Assembly: GCA_008694505.1 (NCBI GenBank)
Contig: VZDJ01000090.1
Location: forward strand, 11,684,069 to 11,748,068
DNA: 64,000 nucleotides
Direction of reading: 5' to 3'
Source of the DNA: Cyanoderma ruficeps
Lineage: Eukaryota; Chordata; Aves; Passeriformes; Timaliidae
This document shows positions 33,365 through 46,364 of this stretch, piece after piece. The notes under the pieces were generated by a model. That model was not told where the DNA came from. It saw only the letters and a program-made list of their open reading frames with translations, and ran no database searches. Made by a program: the position numbers and the translations under genes. Positions within the stretch are counted from its first letter, which is position 1. Every line of letters starts with the position of its first letter.

Positions 33365-36300
33365 AAGTTATGGAAAGATTCCTCATCTTCATCACCTCCT
33401 AGAAGAGATGGGATTCCCTATCTATAAGTAATCCCAGGGCAGGGAATTATTCATTAGGTAGAAACACTTCTAAAAACATCTTATAAAAACTGCCTGTGAT
33501 GCAATACTGTAAATGGAAAATGTGGTATATTTATGACAGTGTTGTATTGCTATAGCACCACTACCTCCTTCTTCTATATCTCAATAATCTGTTTCACCCT
33601 TGAGAAAATCGTGTATTTGATGGATGCTCTGTTAACTTTGAAAGCTCTGCTTTGTTTTGCCTTATGATAAAATCTGAATGCTCTGCATGAGCTTTAAAAA
33701 CAGTCTTGCACATGGGTCCTTCCTTTTTCTTTTGGCTTATGCAAAATTATCTGCACAGCTTCATCCTCAATTCTCACTTCCACTCAAACTCATACCTGTT
33801 ATTTTTTTTTCCCTCCAAACTTCATATGCCACATTTCCTGGTTGTTCTTTCCTTGTAGAAGAGCCTGAAAACCCATTTTTATATAGAGTGTGTATATATA
33901 TCTTTGTATTTTTTAATTACATGCAAGGCCTTTTCACTACCTTCTTAAGAATGCCTTAACTCTCATAATTTCCTTATTCTTCCTACAGTCTCCTTCGATA
34001 AGGTGCTCTTTGCTCTATTTTGCTCTTCTTCAATGTGAAATATGAAAGAAGAAAGCAACAGCATGAAGAGATTTGTCTTGTTTACTAACACACCTGAATG
34101 TCACAGGAATCTTTAAAAGGTCAAATTAGCAGTGTGCTTTTACAGTTAGCTACTGCTACTAGTGAATAGACAGATACTTGACCTGTTTTTGTAAATCTGA
34201 AGACTAGTCTATACCCTTAATTATAGTTCCTGCCCAGCTCTGGGCATAAAAATGAACAGATGTAAGGTATTTGCCTTAATAAGGCAGCAAATAATTGTTC
34301 TTGTTGATGAGAGACTGGATGAGATGAATCAGTGCCAAGAGGAAGGTGAAGCAGAGGATGTAGGCCAGCGTGGCATGAAAGTTACAGAGAGTAACTGGCC
34401 ATAACATAAAAATTAAGCATTAACTTTATGCAGAATGGAACATATTCACTACCATGTGAGTGAATTATGTCTTGTTGTTTATTTATAGCATTATAAATGT
34501 TAGTACTGTTGGATAGACACTTATTTTAAGAGGCATTTTGTATTGTCATAGAAAATTGTTTTTCTAATATTATCGGTTTATTTAAGGAATAATCTGACCA
34601 TGTTATTGTGCATTAAATTATTTATTTTTACTCTTAAAGTGACTGTTTTCATTCTTTAGCAGCTCTAGCCTTTCAGCTGTGTCAGTTGGAAAATAGCCAT
34701 TGGAATTCTAAATGCTGAGCTGTATGAAGCATGTCTGACAGCTATACACTCAAACCCATAGTTGTTTTTGCATGTATTTAAATTGAGCTTGGAAAACATT
34801 CTGGACCAAATTAGTCATTTGCATGACTCTCACATTTTTGTGGCTTATTCTGATTCCCTCTTGGCTTGTAAGATATAGCATTGACTGTAACAACTACAAT
34901 TTTTCTTGCTACAATACGCTATGCAGCACACAGCTAGAAGAGAGATTCCTTTTGATTCTTATGCTGGGGAAGGATAAACTTCATGGCTTATGTGACTTGT
35001 CCCAAAAGCAACAGACTAGGAAAGTACCAGCAGCAAAGAAATATATTGTCGTTGAGATGCTGCTCAATCTTATTGCTCTCACTAAGACACCAGATTCTTT
35101 CCTTGAACAATTCTTTATCTTGATTCTATGAACTGAAAAATAATGTAATGATTAGACTTCTTTATGTGATACCCATATGAGTGGAGAAAAGAGTCAAGCA
35201 TTAATTTTTTTTTTCCCAGCCATCCTCTTCTATGTCCGTACCATTACCCCAAACCTCACAGGAAAAACAAGGTGGAGCTGTAGTAAGATGTGATAATCAA
35301 CAGAAAATGTCTGACTTTACAGACTGCATCCAGCCAGGTTTTGAACTCTCGTTGAAGAAAATGTCAAAAAAAGGTGGTTTCTGGTTATATATCTGTGAGG
35401 TAAATTGATCATGTAAAAGAAAATTTAAAATTGAATTAATTATGATTCAATCCATTAGGGACACAACAGTGTGAAACACATTATTACATCAAGTTAGATA
35501 TTTTGTGTAAATTATCAATATTAATTTTAATAGAAGAAATGAGGAAAATAATGACTGAGACACTGTTAAAAAGCAGCTTGTACAGTCATCCCTTCAAAAT
35601 CCTATGGCAGGTGTCATCTGTGTAGCCACAGCAGCCAGTATGAGTTTTGGGCAGACTCAGTTGCCTGCCACAGTGATACCTGCATATGCTGGCAGTGTGT
35701 CCATCCAATGCTCCATGCACTTTGCCCATGGGACTGTCCCCAGCATGAAAGTGGCAGATGGGAGTCACAAAGGTACTGCCAGGGCTGCAGCCAGCAATCA
35801 CATACTAGAGAAGACAAACTAATCAGAAAAACTGCTCAACATTTTCTTTCGTACTGTTTTGTTACAAAAATGGAGGGACCAGAAAAAACATGCTTAAGCA
35901 AGAACACGGGCACATAATCACTTTATGAGTTCTGATAAACAGTTGAATACCTGATTTCAGTCCTTTGCACACATCCAGAAATGCTGCTTGCAGAGGGGTG
36001 CTGGACTGTGAGGAGGTGATGCTCTAGCATTGCAGAAAGCCAAACTGGAGAGTCCAGCAGGAGTGAGCTGTGGAAGCATGGTGTCATGGAAGCAGCACAC
36101 GGACTTCTCCTACTGATCAGTTATCAGTTGGGCAACATCAGTATTGAATGTTTTCTCGTGGGCATAATGTTTGTTTTGCATGCAGTTTATTGTTTTGGGG
36201 CTTTTTATTTCATTCCAACTTTACAACTTCACATTAAGCAGTTTTACATTAGAAGGAGGCGGGGGAAATTTGAGAAATCAGTTCTTTATAAAAATTGTGC

Positions 36301-36797
36301 ATTGTATAATGGTACAAATCAAGCATGTCAGAGAAATTTTGGAAAAGAGTAAGTGCATCTAACATAAGGTTTATGCTTTCATGTAAATTGTGAAACATTC
36401 CCCAAATAAAGAGAAAGACCCTGTTATTATTGCATTTTTGAGATTTATAGCAGTAGTTCTTTAAAGCCCCTTTTAAAAAAAGAGTATTCTAAAAGTCCAG
36501 AAAAATGTGCAGCCTTGGTTGCTTAACATATTGTAGCTCCTATTTTTCTATAGAGGAATATTGTCTTATGATGGCAGTTGCTAGTGATTCCTCCTGGTTT
36601 AATTGTCAAGTCCTGTACCCAGTCCATGTTTCTTTTTCTGATCAGCTGTCCATGGACAGGTTTGTCTCATAGTAAATGACTGGTAGACGTAGCCTAGTGA
36701 GTAACTTGGTCACAGGAGAGAGATACTTGTTTGAAGACCCAGCAGCAGAGGTAGGATGGTTATCATGGCTGCACACACCGAGGCAAAAGAGCGCCTT
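33365..36797. other. C3orf52 3' region and space before the GCSAM-like gene
   Basis: After the split stop, 33363 onward is the likely C3orf52 3' UTR. A possible poly(A) signal ATTAAA at 34612-34617 is followed by a T-rich stretch. On the minus strand, AATAAA (complement at 36186-36191 and 36204-36209) lies about 600 bases beyond the GCSAM-like stop and could end that transcript. Between these I see no gene; ORFs near 34.9 and 35.7 kb have no recognised family. Confidence 0.4.
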
Positions 36798-36995
36798 CTA
36801 AGTTACCAGGACATCATCATATTCACTGTGCTCTTCAGGGCTGGTGACATTTGCCTTCCCCTTGGGCACACTGATAAGTGCATATTCTGTCTGATTATTG
36901 CTGTCAATCACAGTGACTTCATGTTTTACATCGTGGCTGACAGTCGAGTACCATAGTTCACTGGAATTCATAGAATCTTTTTTGGCAACGTTTTC
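36798..36995 (-). other. GCSAM: GCSAM-like last coding exon (tyrosine motifs)
   Basis: Strong acceptor (a long C/T run then CAG, complement of 36996-37025), then 65 codons and TAG. It contains YSTV, YALI and YDDV. The YALI/YDDV pair forms the loosely spaced ITAM-like arrangement of GCSAM and is the best-supported part of this gene. Confidence 0.68.
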
Positions 36996-39900
36996 CTGAG
37001 GGGGAAAAAGGGGGAAAGTAAAAGAGTGCAGCTTTAGTATGATTATATCCAGAAGTTTGGAGACATTAGCAGACCTGGTATAGCCTGTATGCTCACGCAG
37101 TGCTGTTGACTAACACACGCAGTGTTACGTTTGTAAATCTACAGTCATTTCCCAGCTGTCCAGGCTGTGGCTGCTCACCAGGAGAGCCCCACAACCCACG
37201 GCCCCGCTTAGCGGCGAGAGCTCATCGCCACATGAGGGAGCGCAGAGCCCGGCAGCCGGAATCACCCCGGGTCCCGGCTGCCCGCAGGACTGTCCCCAGA
37301 GAAATCGTCCCCGTGACATCCACCCAAGCAGGGGATGGAAGCTGATGGGCAAGAAGGGAAAGTTACAGGGGACATTTTATCAATGCATGTGAAGGGAGAG
37401 CATTTGGGATTTGAACAAGACTTAATATGGGATGTTTAGGGAAGGAACTGAAGGAAGAGCGTGACTTGCAGAATAAAAAGCATAAAAAAACAGAGGAAGA
37501 AAAGGAGGGACAGGAGTCACAGCAAGCTGCCAGAGAGACTGTAGAGTCTGGGAGGCAATTAAGACCCAAAGTGCCTGTGTGTATGTGGCAGTCCAGGAGA
37601 TACACTGTCCTGGAAGGGGCCCTGGCCTCTCCAGAGATGAAGTGAGGGCTAATCCCTTCGCCAGCAGCCCTCATCTGATGCTGTCAGTGAAAACAGAGGG
37701 AAAAGAAAGCAGAGCCATTAGCAAAGAAGGAGGTAAGATTATGTGGGCAAATGCCTTCCCAACTCTGTTTAGACTTGTCCCTCCTTTTGCTTCCTGAGGG
37801 TGTTTGCTAATGGGTTGTGGGTGATTGTGCATGAAATAGCAGGATGACTCATTAAATCTAAAGGGCCAATGTGCACTTGATTAGGTACTTGGAGCCAGAA
37901 GTTAAAAATTTGTTTGCCCTTATGTTCTTGATTTGAATGCATTGAAGCCAGGGAGTAACTACCACCTTTATAGTGGAATTCTCTGTTGCCGGCAGCAGTG
38001 GCAGTATTCTGAGTGAGTGCTGCTGGGTTCGTGGTGACATTTGTAGTGACCTTCCACACTCTATAAGTGGAACAGAGGTCTCTGTTTCATGGGTTAAAAA
38101 CTCCAAAGGGTTAGATTTTAGTTTTCAAGCCTAGAAGAAGGGGAGTGTTAGAAAAAAATTCCTGCAAGAGTTTGCCTTGCATTTTCCAAGTTTATGCAAG
38201 TCATATTGTCTGTTTAGAGTCTGCTTTGTGTGGAAGATCTCTTGATCTTGAGAACACTTCAGTGAAAATAAATTCTGATTTTTGATTTGAGGTTTTATAA
38301 AGTTTTGAGGTGTAGAAATTCCAGAAATTTTAAGGAGCAAAACAATTGGGGTAGACTTGCTTATCATCGAGTGCATGGCTCTTTCATCCCCCAGTCATGA
38401 TTGCAAAGATGGAAGGACAGAAGTATTTCTCTTAATGTACCTGTGAAATGAGAACAGGTAGGCTCTTAATATTCATGAGTGAGTGGCTCTCAATCCACTG
38501 AGTGAAGTCTGGAGCATCTCTTGTCCCTTCAGACACATAGGTCTAACCAAGACTTGCTCTGAGTCACATTTTCCAGAATCCTTCCGGTCATCATGTTTTG
38601 AAAGGCTGTTATCATCAACCTTCTCTTATCAGTAGGGAGACTGAAGTGCAGAGGTGGAATGATTTATCCCACATGCCAATGGAGCAAGTGTGAAAACTTC
38701 CATTACTCACAGGCCAAGTTTAACACTCAGAAGAGGCATCTCTACTATTGTGCTAACAGCCCTGCAAGGACTGTTTTCAAACTACATTCTGGGGCTTCTC
38801 CTTGGGACACCAAAAACTCTCAAAATGAGACAGATACTTGGCAGGTTCCCCAATACAGTTCCACCCCCTCTTCTGCCCCCACAGTCCATCCCACACTCAC
38901 AGGTACAAATTATGAGCTCATTTCATCACACCCTTTTCTGTCATCTTGCCCACTTTCTTCAGAATTTTCTGCTAAACACCCACTTATCTGCTGGGCACCA
39001 ACTTTTGCTTTACTGATGTCATCTTTGTTAAAAAAAAACAAAACTAAACCAACCCAGTTAGGCTGCTAAATGGCAGCACTTTGCTCTGCAGTACATAGGG
39101 GTTCTGGTGATTTCTTTTCATCAGGGACTCAAGAGGCAACTTAACTTCCCCTCTGCTAAAATGAACTATTTACAAAGCAGAGGCAGCAAACCACAGGTAC
39201 TCAGCTCCTGCCTCTCGGAGCTCAGCATATTAACACACACAAACAACCACAGACAAACAACCACTCGAGACTGTGAAGTGCAAGGTGGCTGTTCCCCCAC
39301 CCCTGCCTTCCAGGATGGAAGAGAAGCAGGGCACACACAAAGTTATAGAGTTATGTCTTAAATTATTCTGAAGTGCACTGCCAGAACTCCTAAAGCTAAC
39401 CCCAAAGCAGGGAGGCAAGATGAACGGGCATTGTATTTATCTTACCAGTCTTTCCTGTGTTGCAATGCAACCATTTGCTCCGTTCTGATTTTCCAGAAAC
39501 TAAATGTGAAACCTGAAAGGGCATCTTTGGTTTTGTGGAGGTTGTTTTTTTCTTTCTTTCTTTTCTTCCTTCTAGAGGCAATGAGATGCTGGAAGGGGAA
39601 ACTTTATTCTTTTCCAACACAGACTTAGCCATTTGTTGATACATCTGCTATTTTTTTTATAGTGCAAAGATTAACCAAAACCCTTTAAGCCTCAAAGTAT
39701 CACATCTCTCTTTGTTTTTCAACTGAATATTTCCTTATTACTAAACCTGGTTGGCAATAGTCCATTTCAATGGTTTTAGAAAGCATCATGCTGAAACTGA
39801 AACTCTTTCAGGAAACATTCCAGTAGTCAAGAGACTGGCTACCAAAAAGCTGAGTGGAGAAGGGAAGAAGAAGAGAGAAGCACCCCTGTAGCCATAAGTT

Positions 39901-42900
39901 GTGCAGTGGCTGAGGACATTCACTGAGATACCATCACATCAGCCTCCTGAATTGTCTGCTTTGGGCCAGACAACATTACACTCAGCCTCAGAAATTATGT
40001 GTGTACTGCAGTCTGTTTGGCCACTGGCTGCCCAAGAGTGGGGCTGCATCTTGGTGTTACAGTTCTATGTGCATACAATTATTTTGTATGTTGGCTTTAA
40101 CTGGTGTTTTTCTGCATCCTAACAAACAGTCTGATTGTGGGCTTTTCTTTCTTCTGCAGGAACACGATGGACTGTTTGTCTTTCTAATATGTGAATGCTT
40201 TGGACCCTGTTGCCCCAGAGAGTGGGGGTGGGGGGAGGGAAAATCAGTTTTAGTCTTTACCTTGATGGTGTCTGGTGGATTGCTGCAGGTCTGTGCTGAG
40301 GAAAGAAAAAGAAAACACATGTAATTGTCATTCTCTGGTGTAGCAACACTAGACAAGAATTCTCATCAGCACAGGATTTACTCAGTCCCAGACTGAACAT
40401 AGGTTGTACAAAAGCATGAACTTTTGTGACAATAGTAGGGAAAAGGGTTGAAACTCTGAGAGCCAAATAAATCTGATGGCTTTTTGAGATTTATCTTGTC
40501 TATATACACACTTGTATCACACACCACTGCTCACTGACCCAAAATAAACCTAGATGTGCAATCTTCTTCTGTTTTTCTTTTTGTTTTTGTTTCATTTAAT
40601 TAACTGAAATCAGTTTTACATGTCTGTCTTGGAAATGAAAGTTCTTGCTTGCTCTGTGACTGTGTTTTAGCTTTATGACCCGTGCAGTGACAATTCTGCC
40701 TGGGATCTCTGGCTGGGTGCTGGGGCACAGAGGCACTACCTGATGTTCCACATGCACTGGGTGTCTGTGTGCACAGGCTCGGCAGTCTGGAGCTTTTCTG
40801 GAAATTTACCTCTCTGTCTCATAAACATCTAAGTGGCAGAGGTCCGTCATTTTACAAGCTGCTTTCTCCTAGCTTTGTCTTTATTAGTCTGGCTGGTTCT
40901 TAACCTGAGGTGGATGGAACATGTTGCTCCTGTAAAATTCCAGAGCTGAACTTTCACTTTTGCTTACGATAACTGGGCTTTTTAAGCCGACTTGTTTGGC
41001 AGCCTGATAGGAGAGACGTCAGTCTCTCAATATTGCACTGAAGCTGCCATCTTAGAGAAATTATGGTGTTTTCAGGCATTATTGTGCTGCCTTAACACTG
41101 CCATGAAATAGCCAATGTAGATGACTAATAAGAAGAGGGTTTTTGCTAATGCTGCAACTTGTGAAAGTGGTAAAAAAGTATTACATCTTTGCTACATAAA
41201 TGGCTTTACTCACAAGAGGGAAAAGGCAGCAGGCTGAATCTAAACCAAGACCTCCTGATTCACATGAGCACATGTGATCCTGACTATGACAGTCTTCCCT
41301 ATTTGCATATTCAATACGAAGAAACTGTTTTGTTAGCAGACTACCTCATACTGACATCCGTTTAGAGAAAGTCCTAAGCAGTGCTTGTGTATGGGGAACG
41401 GGGTCTGGTCTGTGAGCAGATGTAGGTTGTGCTGTGCTGGCAGCCCACTGGTTCAGCAGCCCTCACCTCCTTTGCTGTGCCCCTGGGGGAAGCAGAGGCA
41501 CAGCAGAGGTTCCCCCACTGTGTTTGCAAGCCTGCGGGTCTGGCAGTGACATACAAGGGCCAAGTGTTCCATTGCAGGAGGCAGCTGCAAGACAGCGCCT
41601 GAGGCACCTGGGGGTCGGCAGCTGGAGGGGATGGCTGCCCACTCCTGCTGCCTTCTCCGGAAACCAAAAAGACCAAAGAGCCCCCGAGTAATCCAGCACA
41701 GTGAGACAGCAGAGGGCAGGTATATTACTCACTGGATGCAACTGGTTTCCCTCCGTTGGGATGCAAAATGCCTTGCCATGGCTGCTGTTCATGGCTGTGC
41801 CTGTCAGCTGCCTCTGCAGGGATGCAGAGAGATCCCCCGTGTCCCCATTCGTGCCACACCACCCCCGAGGGGCTCAAGCTTCTTTACTTACTTTGCTTGT
41901 GGGAGTATCTTTGTCTCCGGATGGGGACGGGCACTTTCCACCTAGGGCATGGAAATAAGGGTGAGCAGGCAGATCTGTGGCTTCGTGGTCCTCACTTCCC
42001 GCTGTCAGCCAGGGACACATGTAAACCCTCAGAGAGATACCTTCTCCAGCTCTTTGGAAAAGGCACTTTATGTAGCTTCTCTGCTGCTGTTCTCCCCAGG
42101 AGGCAGCCCCTGGCAGGCATACAGCCCTGTTCTGGGGTTGCAGAAGCAGGGGCTGCCATAGGGTGGGAGAGGCACAAATCATAAGTTCAGGGATGGAGGG
42201 CAGCAGCTGTTGGGAGGTGTTACAGCATTTAGCTGTTCCTGGGGAAGTACAGCCTTTGTTCCCTGGGAACCCTGGCAGTACAGCAGCAAAGTTTGTGGAT
42301 TGGAGGGGCAACCAGCCTTTCTGGGTTTGTCCATGTTAAATAGCTCTAGGTAGGTGAGTCAGCAGTAAACACTGGGAAGAGATAGGAAAGAACCAGTCTC
42401 ATGCTCCCACAAAAGATCTACATGGATCTGACCTCTAGCAAGTCTTGGGAAAAAGCAAAAGGAAAAAAAAACATAGCAATAGTGTGACAGAAAGGGCAAA
42501 CACGTGGGGGTGAGTGCAATGCTAGCAGATCTGATCTCTAGCAGTTGAAATAATCCTTGATGGTTCAAGCAGAAGACTTTACTTGCAAGTTTAAGTACTG
42601 AAATTATTTGGCAAAGTTAGGAGCCTTCACATTGTGTTCAGGTTGCTGTTAGCAAGTTTCTTGGTAATAAGAGCTAGGCTTTCTGGGGTGTGCACTGTTG
42701 CTTAAAGTTTACAATTTTGGGCTTGTTAAAAGGCAAGTAATTAACTAACATTTTGTAATGTAGTGTTAATATTTATATGCTAGATTTGTATATATGATAA
42801 AAATGTGCTAGCGGATATAAAGCTGCCAAGTCATATGAATTTAGGGATTACACACAGCGTGCTGGTGGAGGTACATTATGAATCAGTCTTTAATTGCTTA

Positions 42901-45900
42901 TTTGCATTTTTTTTCTTTCCCAGGACTGAGGAAAACAGGCAATGCCACTATTCTTTTTTGCTGTTGATACTCTCCTTACTAAGTGTGTGCTCTTAGGTCT
43001 CATTTCTTTTACAAACTACCTAAGTTCTGCAACTCACCTGGAATAATTTCTTTCTGCAGATGTCCCTCTTATAAGAGTAGCAGAAAGTTTTGCAAACATT
43101 AGTGAACTTCCCAATATTCTGTTTAATATGATGCATAATTCTTAGATAAATTCTTATTTAGTCAATCATGTGTAATCCTGCAGGGAATATCCATTGTATG
43201 GTCTGGGAATTGAAAGCCTTTCTCAGCATCTGCATTCATGCTACAGACATGCTGACTCTTTGAGGCAGGTGCCCAGCAGTTAGAGAAAGGGAGCCCAGCT
43301 TGCCTGTGAGTGGAGGGGTGGAGGGGTTCTGAAGGGTCAGCTCTTATCGGGCTGAGGTTTTTTGAGGCAATTATAAGTATAGTTTTATTAGTAAAAATGC
43401 TGGGAAATAGTTCTGGCCAGCAGTCTTGAAAGAGGGCAAATGTGAATCTCATTTAAAATGAGAACAAAGGCAGATTTCCTTTTCTTTCTTTCTTTCCATA
43501 GTTTCACTGAGCTCTTTGCAGACAAGCTGCATGAACTATGTTACAGGGCTGTCGTGCTCAGGAAGTGGTCAAACCAACTACAGAGATGTCTCTAAAAGCA
43601 AACACTCCAAACAGAAGGGATGAAATGGCAGACATGAGGATGTATAGGAAGAAGAAAAGAGTCAAGAAATTAATTACAGAGGAAGCAGGAGAGTTAACAG
43701 ATAAATGGTAGGGTCTGCACCATTTTCTCCCAGAAGCTGCTGTTAAGAACTCAAGTTTGTGTTGCCTGCTTTGCACAACTGAAACTAAGGTTGCCTTCAG
43801 TCTGAATTTACTTCAGCCCAGCTGGCAAAGGGCCAAGAGACAGGGCAGTGGATCCCCTTTTCTGTCCCTGAAGGGGGACTTCCTGGGCAGAGGGGGTGGG
43901 ATGGTAAGGTCATAGAGACACCCACGGAGCTGCCTTAATAAGGGCTGATGCCAGCCTCACCTGCTGCCAGAGATATGAAGCTCCTCTGACCTGCTGTGGG
44001 ACATGACATCATCAGCCTTCAGGGGGGACCTGCTGCAGCTGTTGTCTTGGTCTAACTTGGTGTCCCACAACAAGAGGCTGCTGGTCCAGAAAGAGCTGGA
44101 CCTTCCTCCTAAAATATCTTTCTTACCTGACTCCTTAAACTCAGCACCTCTGACACGAAACTGCCAAACTCTCAAAACTCCCCATATCCAACCAAATAAA
44201 AAGTGCCATCCTTGCTTGGTGGCTGGCTGCTTGGCAAAGAAAGCCCATTGCCCTGTCACTTCAGTACATTTTAATTCCTGCCACCCTTGTAACTGACTCT
44301 GGGGCCTCCTCCCTTGGACTCCACCAAACATGGCTGGTCCTCACCTACATGTGGGCTAATTCATCTGATGAACTTTGCCTGCCTGTCTCACTGGAGTGAT
44401 AATTTTGGGATATTTCTTCCAACCAGCTGCCGAGAATTTTCCCAAGACACATAGACAGACAGTACCTCACCTGTAGGTGCTCATCTATTTTAATTATTTT
44501 CCACATCTAGTTAAAGTTACTCAGGAGAGATGCTGACAGCTGGATGATGTAAATGCATGAGCCTCATTCCTTAGGAATTTTACGTGGATGGGGTACCTAT
44601 TACGAGATGCATATAAACTTTGTGTTGTAACCTGAGCTTTCCCTTTAGCCTGACTCTGAGCTTGCCCTGTGCTGTGGAGCAGAGGAGCCTTTCCTAGCTG
44701 ACCCTCAGTCCCTGCCTTTCACACTTCCTGGAGAGCAGCAGTGGCCAGGACTGGACCTCTACAGCACCAGAGTTCTGCAAGGATGCTGAGTCATCGCATA
44801 GGAATGACTGTTTCTCTGGGAAAAAAACCAAAACCAAACCAAAAACCCCACCCCTGTCATTTCTCCATCCCTCTAAACTTCTGTGAAGTCTATGATGTTT
44901 CTGAAAGACTTTGTCAGCAATGGGACAGCTATGATTGAGGAGAGATGTGCTACACAAAAATCACCCCAAGCTGGCACAGCTTATCGACAGCAGCTGGAGT
45001 GAGATGATTTGCAGTTGCTCTCTGCCGTGCACGGGCAGCTGATCAATGCTCTCCCTGAACGACTACTCCTGGCAGTGGTTTATTGGAGTTTTTGAAAGTG
45101 ATGGAAACTGGGTGTGGAGCTGCATGAGCACAGACTGAGGCACAGCACCATGCCAATGATGTCTTTTATGGCAGTGGCCCTGCCCCTCTGATGGGGGATA
45201 TGGGTTTCACAGCCCCACCAAGCTAGCAGAAAAAAATCTGCCTTACAAAAACTGGGCTTGCAACATTCTTATTATGAATTCTGTTCTTATTCCCACTCCT
45301 AAAAAGTAGTCAGGAATTATTTCGAAAGCAACACAAGTCCCACATGTAAGGGTAACAAGACCACTTAAAGCAGTGGGAATTCAGCAAGCCTGGACCTGAG
45401 ACACATAAGGCACAAAATTTCACCACTGCTCCTTGCTGCCACAGGTGAGGACCCACTAGTTTCACATGGTTTTTGTTTGCCTTGACTCAAACTGCTTCGG
45501 AGAGCAAGGCTTCATGCTTTGGGGACTTCTGCCCTTTTCCTCAAGGCCAGGTAATGTGGTCACAACTTAGACACTGGGCCACAGACCTGCAGAGATGTGA
45601 GAGATGCATTCTCTTTACAAACAGGAGGAATATTGAATTTTGGCAATGCATTGCCTCATCTGAGCTCCTTAAGACCAAGTAAATAGTCAGGATGCAGTAC
45701 TCTGAAATTGCATGCCCTTTTCTTTGACCTATCAAGAAGACAATGGAAAGAAAGGAAATTTTCTACCTGTCCTAGATTGTTCCTATTGAGCATCCTCCTT
45801 TGTCCTTATAGTTCTTTAGGAGACAATCTATTCCTAACCACTGTTGTACATAACTATAAGATATTCACATATCTCATGTACAGCATTTAAATCTATTGTA

Positions 45901-46364
45901 CAATTTAGTCTATTTCTACATAGTGTATATAAAAGCTTGTCTTTATGAGACATGGTACTAACAAATAAGAGATAGCAAGGTGAATCTCCTCTAACTGTAG
46001 TTTTCCTGCCTGGAAACTTGGAGCAGATGATAAGTATTCTCTGTTCCTTTTGTTCCTCTCCAGGATGGACTCCCTTCCTCCCTTCAGCAGACTCTCTGTG
46101 CTGGGAGCTTACAGACAATGTCGCCTCTGTAAACACCATCCTGAGGCAATACCCTTTGATACACTAAGAACTATATTGTTCCTCTTAAATTGCTTGCTAA
46201 ATTGTGTTTTGTTAATCAAGAAGCTCCTCATGGTGCCTTGCATGATCCCTTGAGGCTGATTCGTGGCAGGTATCATTTGTTTTGGAATCACGGTCTTAGT
46301 CCTATTAGTAATGAAATATAAAATGGTATTGGACCTACCTTATTTTTGGTAGGCAGTTTCCCAT
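36798..46364 (-). CDS. GCSAM: GCSAM-like adaptor with paired tyrosine motifs, four coding exons
   Basis: Read on the minus strand: 46364-46339 (MGNCLPKI), 41654-41608 (RQQEWAAIPSSCRPP), 40295-40261 (QTCSNPPDTIK) and 36995-36798 (ENVAKKDSMN... to TAG). Phases join (2, 1, 0), giving about 101 residues; human GCSAM has 178. Human GCSAM begins MGNSLLRENRRQQ and near its end has YSLL, 16 residues, YELL after SPED. Here YALI (Y74) is followed by 17 residues and YDDV (Y95) after SPEE, with a further Y52 (LWYSTV). MGNC suggests N-myristoylation and palmitoylation. The family is a B-cell adaptor at the membrane that modulates receptor signalling and motility. Opposite strand to C3orf52 and CD200 matches human order. 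The donor of the second exon (gtgcct) is weak, and an exon equivalent to human CWDHH... was not found. Confidence 0.6.
37175..37325. promoter_or_regulatory. Small CpG-dense patch
   Basis: About 13 CpG in 150 bases (cccacggccccgcttagcgg ... ccccgggtcccggctgcccg), about 200 bases beyond the last GCSAM-like exon on its upstream side. It could be an internal promoter, an enhancer or an exon of an unrecognised RNA. Confidence 0.35.
41400..42310. other. GC-richer intronic stretch with overlapping chance ORFs
   Basis: Apart from the small GCSAM-like exon at 41608-41654, this stretch is open in several frames on both strands (up to about 145 codons). None has splice support or family resemblance. 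It is recorded so that these frames are not taken for genes. Confidence 0.4.
46339..46364 (-). other. GCSAM: GCSAM-like first coding exon (MGNC myristoylation start)
   Basis: The minus strand reads ATGGGAAACTGCCTACCAAA then AATAAG|gtaggt, encoding MGNCLPKI plus a split Arg. Gly2 followed by Asn and Cys is a typical myristoylation/palmitoylation start. Human GCSAM also begins MGN with a very short first exon. The exon is short, so chance cannot be fully excluded. Confidence 0.55.

Noticed and set aside
35604..35822. Plus-strand ORF of 72 codons with a minus-strand ORF in the same place
   Set aside because: Balanced composition keeps several frames open; no family recognised.
41756..42311. Overlapping ORFs of 142 (plus) and 145 (minus) codons
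   Set aside because: Open on both strands in a GC-richer intron; typical of chance ORFs. No domain recognised.
43030..43062. Minus-strand micro-exon candidate with donor gtgagt
   Set aside because: Neither available acceptor gives a phase that links to the neighbouring GCSAM-like exons.
44127..44229. Candidate minus-strand exon (GWHFLFGWIWGVLRVWQF) with good donor gtaaga
   Set aside because: Considered for the missing GCSAM exon. Its acceptor gives phase 0, which does not fit the first exon (phase 2). The 41608-41654 exon fits phase and sequence better.
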